Source: Gemmobacter aquarius
GTDB lineage: Bacteria; Pseudomonadota; Alphaproteobacteria; Rhodobacterales; Rhodobacteraceae
Assembly: GCF_003060865.1 (NCBI RefSeq)
Contig: NZ_CP028918.1
Location: forward strand, 2,282,001-2,346,000
DNA: 64,000 bases
Direction of reading: 5' to 3'
Position numbers and translations under genes: made by a program. Of this stretch, positions 37,458-46,236 are shown piece after piece. Within the stretch, counting starts at the first letter, position 1. Each line of letters begins with the position of its first letter. Below the pieces are notes generated by a model. That model searched no databases and was not told the origin of the DNA. It saw only the letters and a program-made list of their open reading frames with translations.

Positions 37458-38372
37458 ATGACGACACAGGCATCCACCATCATCACGGGCCGCAAGATTA
37501 CGGGCCGCAAGGCGGCGCTGCGTTGCACGGCGCTCCTCGCCCTCCTCTCGCTCGCTGCCTGCGCCGATGGCGCCTCGCCCTTCCAGCGCGGTGGCGGCGA
37601 CGATGCCCCGGCCAAAGCCGAAAGCGTCAAACTCGTCGACCGCGACGTCGAAGCCCCCGAAGTCTTCCAGATCACCGACGAAGCGCTCTGGGATGGCCGC
37701 CCCTCTCTCGGCGGCGTCTGGGTCGCCTCTCCCGACGCGACCGACCCGGAACGCGTGATCCTGCGTAACACCGCCAACGGCAAATTCGTCATCGGCGCGC
37801 TGTTCCGGCGTGAAGCCTTCAACCCCGGCCCGAAACTGCAACTCTCCTCCGATGCCGCCGAAGCCCTTGGCCTTCTGGCAGGCGCGCCCGCCAAGATCAG
37901 CGTCACCGCCCTGCGGCGCGAGGAAGCCCCGGCCGAGGTCGATGCCACAAAACCGATCCTCGACGCCAACGAAGGAATCCAGACCACCGCCCTCGCCAGC
38001 ACCACCGCCCTCGCCAGCACTGCCGCCGCAGCGATAGACGCCGCCGATCCGGCCGCCAAACCCGCAACTGCCGCCGCCGCCCTCGCCACTGCCCCGGCCA
38101 CCAAACCGGCCCCCAAACCTGGCCCCGCGATCCCCGTGGTTTCGGGCGTCCAAGGCGGCAGCCTGCAAATCGGCATCTTCTCGGTCGAGGAAAACGCCAA
38201 CCGAGCTGCCGCCACGCTCAAGAAATCCGGCATCGCAGCGACCGTCCGCAAGGAAACCACCCAAGGCAAGACCTGGTGGTCGGTCACCGCCAAAGGCACG
38301 GGCGACCGCGCCGCATTCCTCGCCAAGGTCAAGGGCCTCGGCTTCAAAGACGCCTATTTCCTCAAGGGCTGA
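37458..38372 (+). CDS. SPOR-domain lipoprotein
   Basis: 304 residues. A lipoprotein signal with lipobox LAAC (Cys35) comes first, then a beta-rich region (VWVASPDATDPERVILRN and FVIGALFRREAFNPGPKLQL, about residues 90-140), an Ala/Thr/Pro-rich linker (about 170-225), and a C-terminal SPOR domain (LQIGIFSVEENANRAAATLKKSG ... FLAKVKGLGFKDAYFL, residues 234-302). SPOR domains bind denuded septal peptidoglycan. Directly followed (17 nt) by the D,D-carboxypeptidase gene, supporting a role in cell-wall remodelling at division. Confidence 0.9.
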   Translation: MTTQASTIITGRKITGRKAALRCTALLALLSLAACADGASPFQRGGGDDAPAKAESVKLVDRDVEAPEVFQITDEALWDGRPSLGGVWVASPDATDPERVILRNTANGKFVIGALFRREAFNPGPKLQLSSDAAEALGLLAGAPAKISVTALRREEAPAEVDATKPILDANEGIQTTALASTTALASTAAAAIDAADPAAKPATAAAALATAPATKPAPKPGPAIPVVSGVQGGSLQIGIFSVEENANRAAATLKKSGIAATVRKETTQGKTWWSVTAKGTGDRAAFLAKVKGLGFKDAYFLKG

Positions 38373-38389
38373 CCCTGAAAGGACGATCC

Positions 38390-39580
38390 ATGCTCGCGAC
38401 CCTCCGCCGTCTTGTCACTGCAACCGTCCTGCTGCTCGGCGCCCTGCCCGCCGCCGCATTCGAAACGCGGGCGACCGCCGCATGGGTCTATGACATGTCC
38501 ACCCATACCGTCCTCATGGACAAGAACGCCGACACACCCGTGCCGCCCGCCTCCATGTCGAAACTGATGACCCTGAACATGCTCTTCGAAGCGGTGCGCG
38601 ACAACCGCGTGACGATGGACACCACCTTCGCTGTCTCGTCGCGCGCCACCGAGATGACCCGCCTCGGCGGCTCGACCATGTATCTTCAGGAAAACGACCG
38701 CCCCACGGTCCGCGACCTGATCCACGGCATCATCATCAACTCGGGCAACGATGCCTGCGTCGTGGTGGCCGAAGGCTTGGCGGGCACCGAAGACGCCTTC
38801 GCTGCCCTGATGACCGAACGCGGCCGCGCAATCGGCCTGACCCGTTCCACCTTCACCAACTCCTCGGGCTGGCCCGATCCGAACCAGCGCATGTCGATGC
38901 GCGACCTCGGAATCCTGGGCAAACGGCTGATCGATGACTTCCCCGAATTCTACCCGATCTTCTCGCAAACCCAGTTCAACTACAAAGACCGCGCCCCCGC
39001 CAACGCCAACAACCGCAACCCGCTGCTCAAGATCGCCGCCGCCGACTGGAAGGCCGACGGCATGAAAACCGGCCACACCACCGAAGCGGGCTACGGCCTC
39101 GTCGGGTCCGCCGTCATGGGCGACCGCCGCGTGATATTCGCCATAACCGGCCTCGCCTCCGACAAGGACCGCGCCTCGGAATCCGAAGCCATCGTCAACT
39201 GGGCCTTCCGCCAGTTCACCGAAAAGACCGTGGTCAAATCCGGCATCCGCATCGCCGAAGCCCCCGTCTGGATCGGGGCCGAAAGCAGCGTCGGCCTCGT
39301 CCCCGCCGAAGATGTCAAACTCCTCCTCCCCTCGCAGGTGCAGGAAACCGTCACCGCCGAGGTGATCTTCAACGGCCCCGTCGAAGCCCCCGTCACCAAG
39401 GGCGCGCAGATCGCCGAACTTCTCATCCACGTCCCCGACCTGCCCGATGCCCGCATCCCGCTGGTCGCGGAATCCGATGTGGCCAAGGGCGGCTTCCTCA
39501 AACGCCTCGGCGCAGCCGCCGAAATTCTGCGCTCGCGCTACATCGACGGCCCCGCCGCCGAATCGGCCCCCGCCTCCTGA
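38390..39580 (+). CDS. dacF: D-alanyl-D-alanine carboxypeptidase (PBP5/6 family, S11)
   Basis: Trims the terminal D-Ala of peptidoglycan stem peptides in the periplasm. 396 residues with a signal peptide (LVTATVLLLGALPAAAF). All three penicillin-binding motifs are present: SxxK as S-M-S-K in PASMSKLMTL, SxN as SGN in INSGNDACV, and KTG in GMKTGHTTEAGYG. The C-terminal beta domain common to PBP5 follows (LVPAEDVKLLLPSQ onward). The stop shares 1 nt with the tmk start. Confidence 0.94.
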   Translation: MLATLRRLVTATVLLLGALPAAAFETRATAAWVYDMSTHTVLMDKNADTPVPPASMSKLMTLNMLFEAVRDNRVTMDTTFAVSSRATEMTRLGGSTMYLQENDRPTVRDLIHGIIINSGNDACVVVAEGLAGTEDAFAALMTERGRAIGLTRSTFTNSSGWPDPNQRMSMRDLGILGKRLIDDFPEFYPIFSQTQFNYKDRAPANANNRNPLLKIAAADWKADGMKTGHTTEAGYGLVGSAVMGDRRVIFAITGLASDKDRASESEAIVNWAFRQFTEKTVVKSGIRIAEAPVWIGAESSVGLVPAEDVKLLLPSQVQETVTAEVIFNGPVEAPVTKGAQIAELLIHVPDLPDARIPLVAESDVAKGGFLKRLGAAAEILRSRYIDGPAAESAPAS

Positions 39581-40209
39581 TGTCGCCCAGCGCGCAGAAC
39601 GGCGCATTCCTCAGCTTCGAAGGCATCGACGGCTCGGGCAAATCGACCCAGTCCCGCCTTCTGGCGCAAAGCCTGCGCGACCTCGGCCACCCTGTCACCC
39701 TCACCCGCGAACCGGGCGGATCGGCAGGGGCCGAGGAAATCCGCGCCCTCGTCCTTCAGGGCGACCCCGACCGCTGGTCTGCCGAAACCGAGCTTCTCCT
39801 TTTCACCGCCGCCCGCCGCGATCATCTGGAAAAGACCATCCGCCCCGCCCTTGCGCGTGGTGAAATCGTCATCACCGACCGCTTCGCCGACAGCACCCGC
39901 ATGTATCAGGGCCTGCGCGGCAATCTCGCCTCGACCGTGAACAGCCTGCATGACCTGATGATCGGCACCGAACCCGACCTGACCTTCCTTGTCGATCTCG
40001 ACCCAGAAACCGGCCTGTCCCGTGCCCTTGGCCGCAACGGCACCGAACAGCGGTTCGAAGACATGGGCCTTGCCGTGCAGAAACAGATGCGCGCGGGTTT
40101 CCTCGCCCTCGCGGCCCTGCACCCCCGCATCCGCATCATCGACGGCGCGCGCGACCCCGCCACAATCGCCGCCGAAATCCTGTCGCTCACCCTCGCGCAG
40201 CTGTCCTGA
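39580..40209 (+). CDS. tmk: Thymidylate kinase
   Basis: Phosphorylates dTMP to dTDP. 209 residues. The P-loop FEGIDGSGKSTQSRLL is at residues 9-24, the DRFADST motif holds the DR(Y/F) signature, and the LID region lies near RNGTEQRFE. ATG overlaps the dacF stop by 1 nt, and holB begins 1 nt after its stop; the tmk-holB-tatD order is standard in bacteria. Confidence 0.97.
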   Translation: MSPSAQNGAFLSFEGIDGSGKSTQSRLLAQSLRDLGHPVTLTREPGGSAGAEEIRALVLQGDPDRWSAETELLLFTAARRDHLEKTIRPALARGEIVITDRFADSTRMYQGLRGNLASTVNSLHDLMIGTEPDLTFLVDLDPETGLSRALGRNGTEQRFEDMGLAVQKQMRAGFLALAALHPRIRIIDGARDPATIAAEILSLTLAQLS

Positions 40210-40210
40210 C

Positions 40211-41347
40211 ATGGCCGCCACCCCGCCCGAGGATATCCCCGAACCCGACCGCATCGAAGGGGCCCCTCACCCCCGCGAAACCGCGCATATCTTCGGCCAT
40301 CACGCGCCCGAGGCCGATTTCCTGTCCGCCTTCAACACCGGCCGTCTGCACCACGGCTGGATGGTCACCGGCCCCCGCGGCGTCGGCAAAGCCACCCTCG
40401 CATGGCGTCTCGCCCGCTTCCTGCTGGCCACGCCCGAAAATGACGGCGGCATGTTCGCCCCGCCCAAACCCGAAACCCTCGACATCGACCCCGACCACCC
40501 CACAGCCCGCCGCATGCGCGCCCTGGCCGAACCGCGCCTTTTCCTGCTGCGCCGCCCGTGGAACGACCAGACCTCGCGCCTGCGTCAGGAAATCACCGTC
40601 GATGAAGTCCGCCGCATGAAATCCTTCTTCTCGCTCTCCGCCGCCGACGGAGGCCGCCGCGTCGCCATCATCGACGCCGCCGACGATCTGAACACCTCCG
40701 CCGCCAACGCGCTTTTGAAACTGCTCGAAGAACCCCCCGCCAACGTCACGCTCTTCCTCATCTCGCACCAGCCCTTCAAACTCCTGCCCACCATCCGCTC
40801 GCGCTGCCGCGAATTGCGCCTGCATCCCCTTGCCCCCGCCCCGCTCGCCGATGCCCTCACCCAGGCCGGCGCGGCCCTCGAACCCGATGAAGCCCAAGCC
40901 CTCGCCCAACTCGCGGGCGGCTCGGTGGGCGAAGCCTTCCGCCTCACCAACCTAGCAGGCCTCGCGCTCTACCAGACCATCGTCACGCTGCTCTCCGCCC
41001 TCCCCCGCCTCGACCGCCCGCGCCTCCTCGCGCTGGCCGACGCCGGTGCCCAACGCGGCGGCGAAGCGCAGTTCGACCTGATCCTGACCCTGCTCGACCT
41101 CTTCCTCGCCCGCATCGCCCGCGCAGGTGCCACCCGCACCCTGCCACCCGAAGCTGCCAAGGGCGAAGCCGACCTCATCACCCGCCTTGCCCCCGATGCG
41201 AATGCCGCCCGCGTATGGGCCGAACTGGCGCAAACTCTCGGCCTCAAGGCCCGTCGCGGCAAGGCGGTCAACCTTGACCCTGCCGCCCTTCTCATGGATA
41301 TGGTTCTGCGTCTGGAAGACACGGCGGCAGCCCTTCCGCAACTCTAG
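40211..41347 (+). CDS. holB: DNA polymerase III delta-prime subunit
   Basis: A subunit of the clamp loader that opens and loads the beta clamp. 378 residues. The P-loop-like GPRGVGKATLAWRLA ends in Ala where active ATPases have Thr/Ser, as usual in delta-prime, which does not hydrolyse ATP. Further landmarks are RVAIIDAADDLNTSAANALLKLLEEPP and the sensor-1 HQPFKLLPTIRSRC block. Located between tmk and tatD with minimal gaps. Confidence 0.94.
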   Translation: MAATPPEDIPEPDRIEGAPHPRETAHIFGHHAPEADFLSAFNTGRLHHGWMVTGPRGVGKATLAWRLARFLLATPENDGGMFAPPKPETLDIDPDHPTARRMRALAEPRLFLLRRPWNDQTSRLRQEITVDEVRRMKSFFSLSAADGGRRVAIIDAADDLNTSAANALLKLLEEPPANVTLFLISHQPFKLLPTIRSRCRELRLHPLAPAPLADALTQAGAALEPDEAQALAQLAGGSVGEAFRLTNLAGLALYQTIVTLLSALPRLDRPRLLALADAGAQRGGEAQFDLILTLLDLFLARIARAGATRTLPPEAAKGEADLITRLAPDANAARVWAELAQTLGLKARRGKAVNLDPAALLMDMVLRLEDTAAALPQL

Positions 41348-41361
41348 GCAGGACGCCCCAA

Positions 41362-42180
41362 ATGACTTCCGAAATCCCCGATCTGCCCGAAATTCCCGAT
41401 CTGCCCGAAATTGTAGACAGCCACTGCCACCTCGATTTCCCCGATTTCAACGGCGAGCTCGATACCATCCTCGCCCGCGCCCATGCCGCAGGCGTGCGCC
41501 GCATGGTCACCATCTGCACCCGCCTGAAAAACGAACCGCAGGTCCGCGCGATAGCCGAAGCCCACCCGTCCGTCTTCTACGCCGCAGGCACCCACCCGAT
41601 GAGTGCCGCCGAAGAACCCCTCGCCACAGTCGACCAATTGGTCGCCCTGTCGCAGCACCCCAAATTCGTCGCCATCGGTGAAACCGGCCTTGATTACCAC
41701 TACACCGCCGAAAGCGCCGAAATCCAGAAGATCTCGCTGAAAATCCACATCACCGCAGCGCAGGAAACCGGCCTTCCGCTGATCATCCACGCCCGCGCCG
41801 CCGATGATGACATGGCCGAAATCCTCACTGCAGGCTACCGCGCCAAACCCTACACCTGCGTCATGCACTGCTTCTCCAGCAGCGCCGAACTGGCGCGCGC
41901 CGCGCTCGGCTGCGGCTTTTACCTGTCGATGTCCGGCATCACCACCTTCCCCAAATCGGGCGATCTGCGCGACATCTTCGCGAGCGCCCCACTCGACCGC
42001 ATCCTGCTTGAAACCGACAGCCCCTACCTCGCCCCGCTGCCCCATCGCGGCAAACGCAACGAACCCGCCTACACCGCCTTCACCGCCGCGAAAGCCGCCG
42101 AAACCTTCGGCATTGCGCCCGCCGATTTTGCCCGCATCACCACCGAAAACTTCGACCGCCTGTTCTGGAAAGCCCATTGA
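41362..42180 (+). CDS. TatD-family metal-dependent hydrolase
   Basis: 272 residues. Metal-binding motifs: DSHCHLDFPDF near residue 14, GETGLDYHY, IIHARAADDD, CVMHCFSSS, and ETDSPYLAP. These define the TatD/YcfH family of DNases and 3'-5' exonucleases. The N-terminus has an unusual short repeat, IPDLPEIPDLPEI, encoded by a small DNA tandem duplication (41377-41410). Its TGA overlaps the ATG of the next gene. Confidence 0.93.
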   Translation: MTSEIPDLPEIPDLPEIVDSHCHLDFPDFNGELDTILARAHAAGVRRMVTICTRLKNEPQVRAIAEAHPSVFYAAGTHPMSAAEEPLATVDQLVALSQHPKFVAIGETGLDYHYTAESAEIQKISLKIHITAAQETGLPLIIHARAADDDMAEILTAGYRAKPYTCVMHCFSSSAELARAALGCGFYLSMSGITTFPKSGDLRDIFASAPLDRILLETDSPYLAPLPHRGKRNEPAYTAFTAAKAAETFGIAPADFARITTENFDRLFWKAH

Positions 42181-42995
42181 TGGCCACGCTCCGCTTCACC
42201 ATCCTCGGCTGCGGCTCATCCGGAGGCGTCCCGCGCCTCGGCGACCAACCGGGCGGCGACTGGGGCGCCTGCGACCCCACGAACCCGAAAAACCGCCGCC
42301 GCCGCTGCTCGATGCTGGTCGAGCGCGTGACCGAAAACGGCACCACCCGCGCCCTGATCGACACCTCGCCCGATATGCGCGACCAACTGCTCGATGCTGG
42401 CATCGGCTCGCTCGACGCCGTCCTTTACACCCATTCCCACGCCGACCACGTCCACGGCCTCGACGACCTGCGCCAGATCGTGTTCAACACCCGCCGCCGC
42501 CTCGCCGTCTGGGCCGATGGCCCCACGCAAGAGGCCCTTCTCTCCCGCTTCGGCTACGCCTTCGTGCAACCCGCAGGCTCGCCCTATCCCCCCATCCTCG
42601 ACCTCTTCACCATCGACGGCCCCGTCACCATCACCGGCGCGGGCGGCGACATTACCTTCACCCCCTTCTACGCCGATCACGGCAGCATCGACGCGCTCGG
42701 CTTCCGCATCGGCCCCCTCGCCTACCTGCCCGACGCCGTTAAAATCCCCGACGAAAGCTGGCCCCACCTCGAAAACCTCGATTGCTGGGTCGTCGACGCG
42801 CTGCGCCGCAAGCCGCACCCGACCCATGCCCACCTCGCCCTGACGCTGGAATGGATCGCCCGCGCCAAACCCGCCCGCGCCGTGGTGACCAACCTGCACA
42901 ACGACCTTGATCACGCCGAACTGCTGGCCGAACTTCCCCCCCATATCCGCCCCGCGCATGACGGCATGGTCATCACCTACGACAACGCCCCCTGA
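42180..42995 (+). CDS. Metallo-beta-lactamase-fold hydrolase (PhnP-like)
   Basis: 271 residues. The metal motif is THSHADHVHGLDD, with the ILGCGSSGGVPR start typical of PhnP/YcbX-like phosphodiesterases and a downstream GxxADHGS segment (FYADHGSIDALGF). PhnP is a cyclic phosphodiesterase, but genomic association with tmk-holB-tatD is general in Rhodobacterales and does not show a phosphonate role. ATG 42180 overlaps the tatD stop by 1 nt, and its own stop overlaps the transporter ATG by 1 nt. Confidence 0.92.
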   Translation: MATLRFTILGCGSSGGVPRLGDQPGGDWGACDPTNPKNRRRRCSMLVERVTENGTTRALIDTSPDMRDQLLDAGIGSLDAVLYTHSHADHVHGLDDLRQIVFNTRRRLAVWADGPTQEALLSRFGYAFVQPAGSPYPPILDLFTIDGPVTITGAGGDITFTPFYADHGSIDALGFRIGPLAYLPDAVKIPDESWPHLENLDCWVVDALRRKPHPTHAHLALTLEWIARAKPARAVVTNLHNDLDHAELLAELPPHIRPAHDGMVITYDNAP

Positions 42996-43933
42996 TGCAG
43001 GCGCTGCTCGACGTCATCCTTCCCGTCTTTCTGGTCATCGGCTTTGGCTACGCCGCCGCCCGTTCAGGCCTGTTCGACGATGGCGCGGTCGATAGCGTGA
43101 TGCGCTTTGCCCAGAACTTCGCCGTCCCTGCGCTTTTGTTCAAATCCATCGCCACGCTCGACCTTGCCACCGCCTACGCCCCCGCCCTTCTTGCCTCGTT
43201 CTACATCGCAGGCTTCGTGTCCTTCGCCACCGCCTTCACCGCCTCGGTCCTCTGGTTCAAGCGTCCGCTGACCGATGCCACCGCCATCGGCTTCGTCGCC
43301 CTCTTCTCCAACTCGCTGCTGCTTGGCCTACCCATCACCGAACGCGCCTACGGGGCCGGGGCCTTGGCGGGCAACTACGCTATCATCTCGATGCACTCGC
43401 CGCTCTTTTACGGCTTCGGCATCGGCTTGATGGAATGGGCGCGCACCCGTGGCCAAGGGCTTTCCACCCCCGCCCTCACGCGCCAGATCCTGCGCGCCGT
43501 CTTCTCGCAATCGCTGGTCATCGGCATCACGGCGGGCTTCGCGCTGAACCTGTCGGGCCTGAACCCGCCCGCCTTCTTCTGGTCCGGCCTCGACCTCATC
43601 ACGCGCGCGGCCATTCCCGCCGCCCTCTTCGGCCTTGGCGGCGTCCTCGTCCGCTACAAGCCGGACGGAGATTTCCGCATCATCGCCATGCTCTGCGGCT
43701 GCTCGCTTTTGCTGCATCCCGCGCTGACCTACGGCCTTGGCCGCTTCGTCTTCCACCTCGACACCGCCGGCATGCGCTCGGCCGTTGTCACCGCCGCCAT
43801 GGCCCCCGGCGTCAACGCCTTCATGTTCGCCAACATGTATGGCGTGGGCAAACGCGTCGCGGCATCGACCGTGCTGATCGCCACCGCGCTGTCGATCCCG
43901 ACCGCATGGTTCTGGCTGCACCTCCTGCCCTGA
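42995..43933 (+). CDS. AEC-family (auxin efflux carrier) transporter
   Basis: 312 residues with about ten hydrophobic helices in two halves. Landmarks are VILPVFLVIGFGYAAARSG at the start, FAVPALLFKSIATLD, TERAYGAGALAGNYAIISMH and MAPGVNAFMFANMYGVG near the C-terminal half. These are the AEC family of carboxylate or amino-acid-type exporters; substrate unknown. Last gene of the plus-strand run; a bidirectional terminator separates it from the convergent ABC importer. Confidence 0.9.
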   Translation: MQALLDVILPVFLVIGFGYAAARSGLFDDGAVDSVMRFAQNFAVPALLFKSIATLDLATAYAPALLASFYIAGFVSFATAFTASVLWFKRPLTDATAIGFVALFSNSLLLGLPITERAYGAGALAGNYAIISMHSPLFYGFGIGLMEWARTRGQGLSTPALTRQILRAVFSQSLVIGITAGFALNLSGLNPPAFFWSGLDLITRAAIPAALFGLGGVLVRYKPDGDFRIIAMLCGCSLLLHPALTYGLGRFVFHLDTAGMRSAVVTAAMAPGVNAFMFANMYGVGKRVAASTVLIATALSIPTAWFWLHLLP

Positions 43934-43937
43934 ACGC

Positions 43938-43966
43938 AAAAGGCGCCCCGAAGGGCGCCTCTGCCG
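43938..43966. terminator. Shared terminator between convergent units
   Basis: AAAGGCGCCC / GGGCGCCTCT stem with loop CGAA between the AEC transporter and the permease gene. It lies within 33 nt and probably serves both directions. Confidence 0.75.
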
Positions 43967-44845
43967 TCACGCGGGCGACACGCCCCGCAACTTTTCACTT
44001 CGCCGCCGCAGCACCTCGACCGTGGCCAGAAGCAGGATCGACACGATCACCAATATCGTCGCCACCGACAGGATCGCCGGCGAAATCGCCTCGCGGATAC
44101 CGTTCCACATCTGGCGCGGAATGGTCTGCTGCTCGGGGCCTGCGATGAACAGCACCGCCACCACCTCGTCGAACGAAGTCACAAAGGCGAACAGCGCCCC
44201 CGAAACCACCCCCGGCGTGATCAACGGCAGCACGACCTTGAAGAACGTCCGGCTCGGCGAAGCGCCAAGCGACGCCCCGGCCCGGATCAACGACTGGTCA
44301 AACCCCGACAGCGTGGCCGTCACCGTAATGATGACAAAGGGAATCCCCAGCGTCGTATGCGCCAGAATGACCCCGATATAAGTGCTCGTCAGCCGCCCGC
44401 ATTCCGTCCCGACAATCGCGCAGGGGTTCGAGTAGAAAAAGAACAGCCCCGTCGCGATGATGATGATCGGCACGATCATCGGCGAAATCAGCAGCGCCAT
44501 GATCAAACGGCGATAAGGCATCTCCGGCCGCGACAGGCCCAAAGCTGCCAGTGTCCCCAGCACCGTCGCCAGGATCGTCGCCCAGAACCCGATGATGATC
44601 GAATTCTTCGCCGCCCTGATCCATGTCGACTGCTCCCACGCGGCCTCCCACCAGCTTGCATCCCGCGGACCTTCGGGTGTGGCCATGCCAAGCGTAAGCA
44701 GCAGATCATACCAGCGCATCGAATAGCCGGTCGGATCGAAGGACAGCATCTTCTTGGTAAAGGTAAAGTAAGGCTCCGCGTTGAACGACAGCGGCATGAT
44801 GATCAGGATGGGCGAGATCAGGAACACGAAGATCGCCACGCACAT
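43967..44845 (-). CDS. Polyamine-type ABC importer permease (PotC-like), 5' end frameshifted
   Basis: Inner-membrane permease of a spermidine/putrescine-type importer. The frame from ATG 44845 gives 292 residues with six helices and the permease EAA loop (LIRAGASLGASPSRTFFKVVLPL). It starts inside the first helix region (MCVAIFVFLISPILIIMPLSF). The same frame continues upstream as HYTYIA and LERVW but has no start codon. A true-looking N-terminus (ATG 44904, MALPVYASP) lies in another frame. The two frames join if the five-G run at 44878-44882 had six. I infer the intended gene is 43967-44904, about 312 residues. Confidence 0.85.
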   Translation of the reverse strand: MCVAIFVFLISPILIIMPLSFNAEPYFTFTKKMLSFDPTGYSMRWYDLLLTLGMATPEGPRDASWWEAAWEQSTWIRAAKNSIIIGFWATILATVLGTLAALGLSRPEMPYRRLIMALLISPMIVPIIIIATGLFFFYSNPCAIVGTECGRLTSTYIGVILAHTTLGIPFVIITVTATLSGFDQSLIRAGASLGASPSRTFFKVVLPLITPGVVSGALFAFVTSFDEVVAVLFIAGPEQQTIPRQMWNGIREAISPAILSVATILVIVSILLLATVEVLRRRSEKLRGVSPA

Positions 44846-44904
44846 CGCGATATAGGTGTAATGCCAGACCCGCTCGAGGGGGATGCGTAAACCGGAAGCG
44901 CCAT
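44846..44904 (-). other. Detached N-terminal coding segment of the permease (frameshift at 44878-44882)
   Basis: ATG 44904 reads MALPVYASP up to the five-G run; adding one base lets it continue LERVWHYTYIA and enter the permease frame. This is the usual N-terminus of Rhodobacterales PotC-like permeases. The loss is either a homopolymer sequencing error or a real mutation. Confidence 0.6.
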
Positions 44905-44914
44905 GATGTCCCCC

Positions 44915-46180
44915 TCAGCCCAGTTTCAGATTGTCGATGCCGACAAGACGGTCATAAAGCCAGTAAAGCACCAGCACCCCGGCCAGCAGCATCGCCGACA
45001 AGGCCGCCGCCATCGACCAGTTCGCCTTGTCCATGTGGAAATCGATCATGTTGGAAATCAGCGACCCGCTCGCTCCGCCCACCAGCGCGGGCGTGATGTA
45101 ATAGCCAACCGCCAGAATGAACACCAAAAGCGACCCCGCCCCGATCCCGGGCAGCGTCTGCGGCAGGTAGATCCGCCGGAACGTCGTCCAGCTTGTCGCC
45201 CCCAGCGACCGCGCCGCGCGGGCATAGCTCGGCGGAATGGTCCGCATCACCGAATAAAGCGGCAAGATCATAAAGGGCAGCAGGATATGCGTCATAACGA
45301 TCACCGTTCCGGTGGCGTTGTATATCATCTCCAGCCGCCCCTGATCATCGACGACCCCCGCACTGACAAGGATGTTGTTGATAACCCCCTGCCCCTGCAA
45401 CAGCACGATCCAGCTTGATGTCCGCACCAGAAGCGATGTCCAGAACGGCAACAGCACCAGGATCATCAACAGGTTCGACCATTTCATCGGCAAGGTCGCC
45501 AGCAGATGCGCCACCGGAAAAGCCAGAGCCAGGCAGATCACCGTAATCAGCCCCGACAGCGCAAAGGTCTTGACGAACAGATAGGCATAGATGCGTTCGT
45601 TCTCGGGCACCCTCTCAAGGTTGCCCTGATCGTCGCGCTGCATGTCCATCGCGATCATGTAGAATTCGCTGGTATAGGCGCTCGACGCCCCCCGCATCGC
45701 CTGCCACACGGCAGGCTGGCCCCATTTCGGATCATCCGCCAGCAGCGCCTCTTTATACGGAGGCTCAAGCTTGTCCGCACTGCGCGCCGACCCGGTGAAC
45801 AGCGACCGCGTGCCCCCCAGCGAATAGTTGATCCGCGTCCCCGCAAGACCGGCGGTCTTTTCCTGCTTCATCAGCTTCAGGTCCGACGCCAGCGCGGCAA
45901 AGGCCGCCTCGTCCGGTTCGGTCCCTTGCGGGTTTTCGGCAAACCACGCCTTCAGCGCGGGCGCATTGGCGGAAAACCCGTCATGATACATCGACCGCTG
46001 CAACATCTGCCCGATCGGAATGATGAAGGTCAGCACGATGAACAACAAAAGCGGCAGCACCAGCAAGAACGCCTTGCGCTTGGCCCGCTGCTGCGCGGTC
46101 GCCAACGCCGCTTTCAGCGGGCGCCCGTCAGCGGTGGTCAACAACCCGCCAGTTGCGGAAGATGCGGATAGGTCGGCCAT
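44915..46180 (-). CDS. Polyamine-type ABC importer permease (PotB-like)
   Basis: 421 residues, much longer than the ~285-300 of E. coli PotB. After helix 1 (FLLVLPLLLFIVLTFIIPIG) comes a ~130-residue hydrophilic insert (about residues 70-200, LKAWFAENPQGTEPDEA ... VPENERIYAYL) that would face the periplasm. The remaining five helices and the EAA loop (YARAARSLGATSWTTFRRIYLPQ) are typical. ATG at 46180 (MADLSASS) starts the conserved part. Second permease of the potA-potD-potB-potC unit. Confidence 0.92.
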   Translation of the reverse strand: MADLSASSATGGLLTTADGRPLKAALATAQQRAKRKAFLLVLPLLLFIVLTFIIPIGQMLQRSMYHDGFSANAPALKAWFAENPQGTEPDEAAFAALASDLKLMKQEKTAGLAGTRINYSLGGTRSLFTGSARSADKLEPPYKEALLADDPKWGQPAVWQAMRGASSAYTSEFYMIAMDMQRDDQGNLERVPENERIYAYLFVKTFALSGLITVICLALAFPVAHLLATLPMKWSNLLMILVLLPFWTSLLVRTSSWIVLLQGQGVINNILVSAGVVDDQGRLEMIYNATGTVIVMTHILLPFMILPLYSVMRTIPPSYARAARSLGATSWTTFRRIYLPQTLPGIGAGSLLVFILAVGYYITPALVGGASGSLISNMIDFHMDKANWSMAAALSAMLLAGVLVLYWLYDRLVGIDNLKLG

Positions 46181-46236
46181 GCTCACCCCTTTGCCGTAAA
46201 CACGCGGGGGCCCAAAGCCCCCCGCGCCAGTCACTC

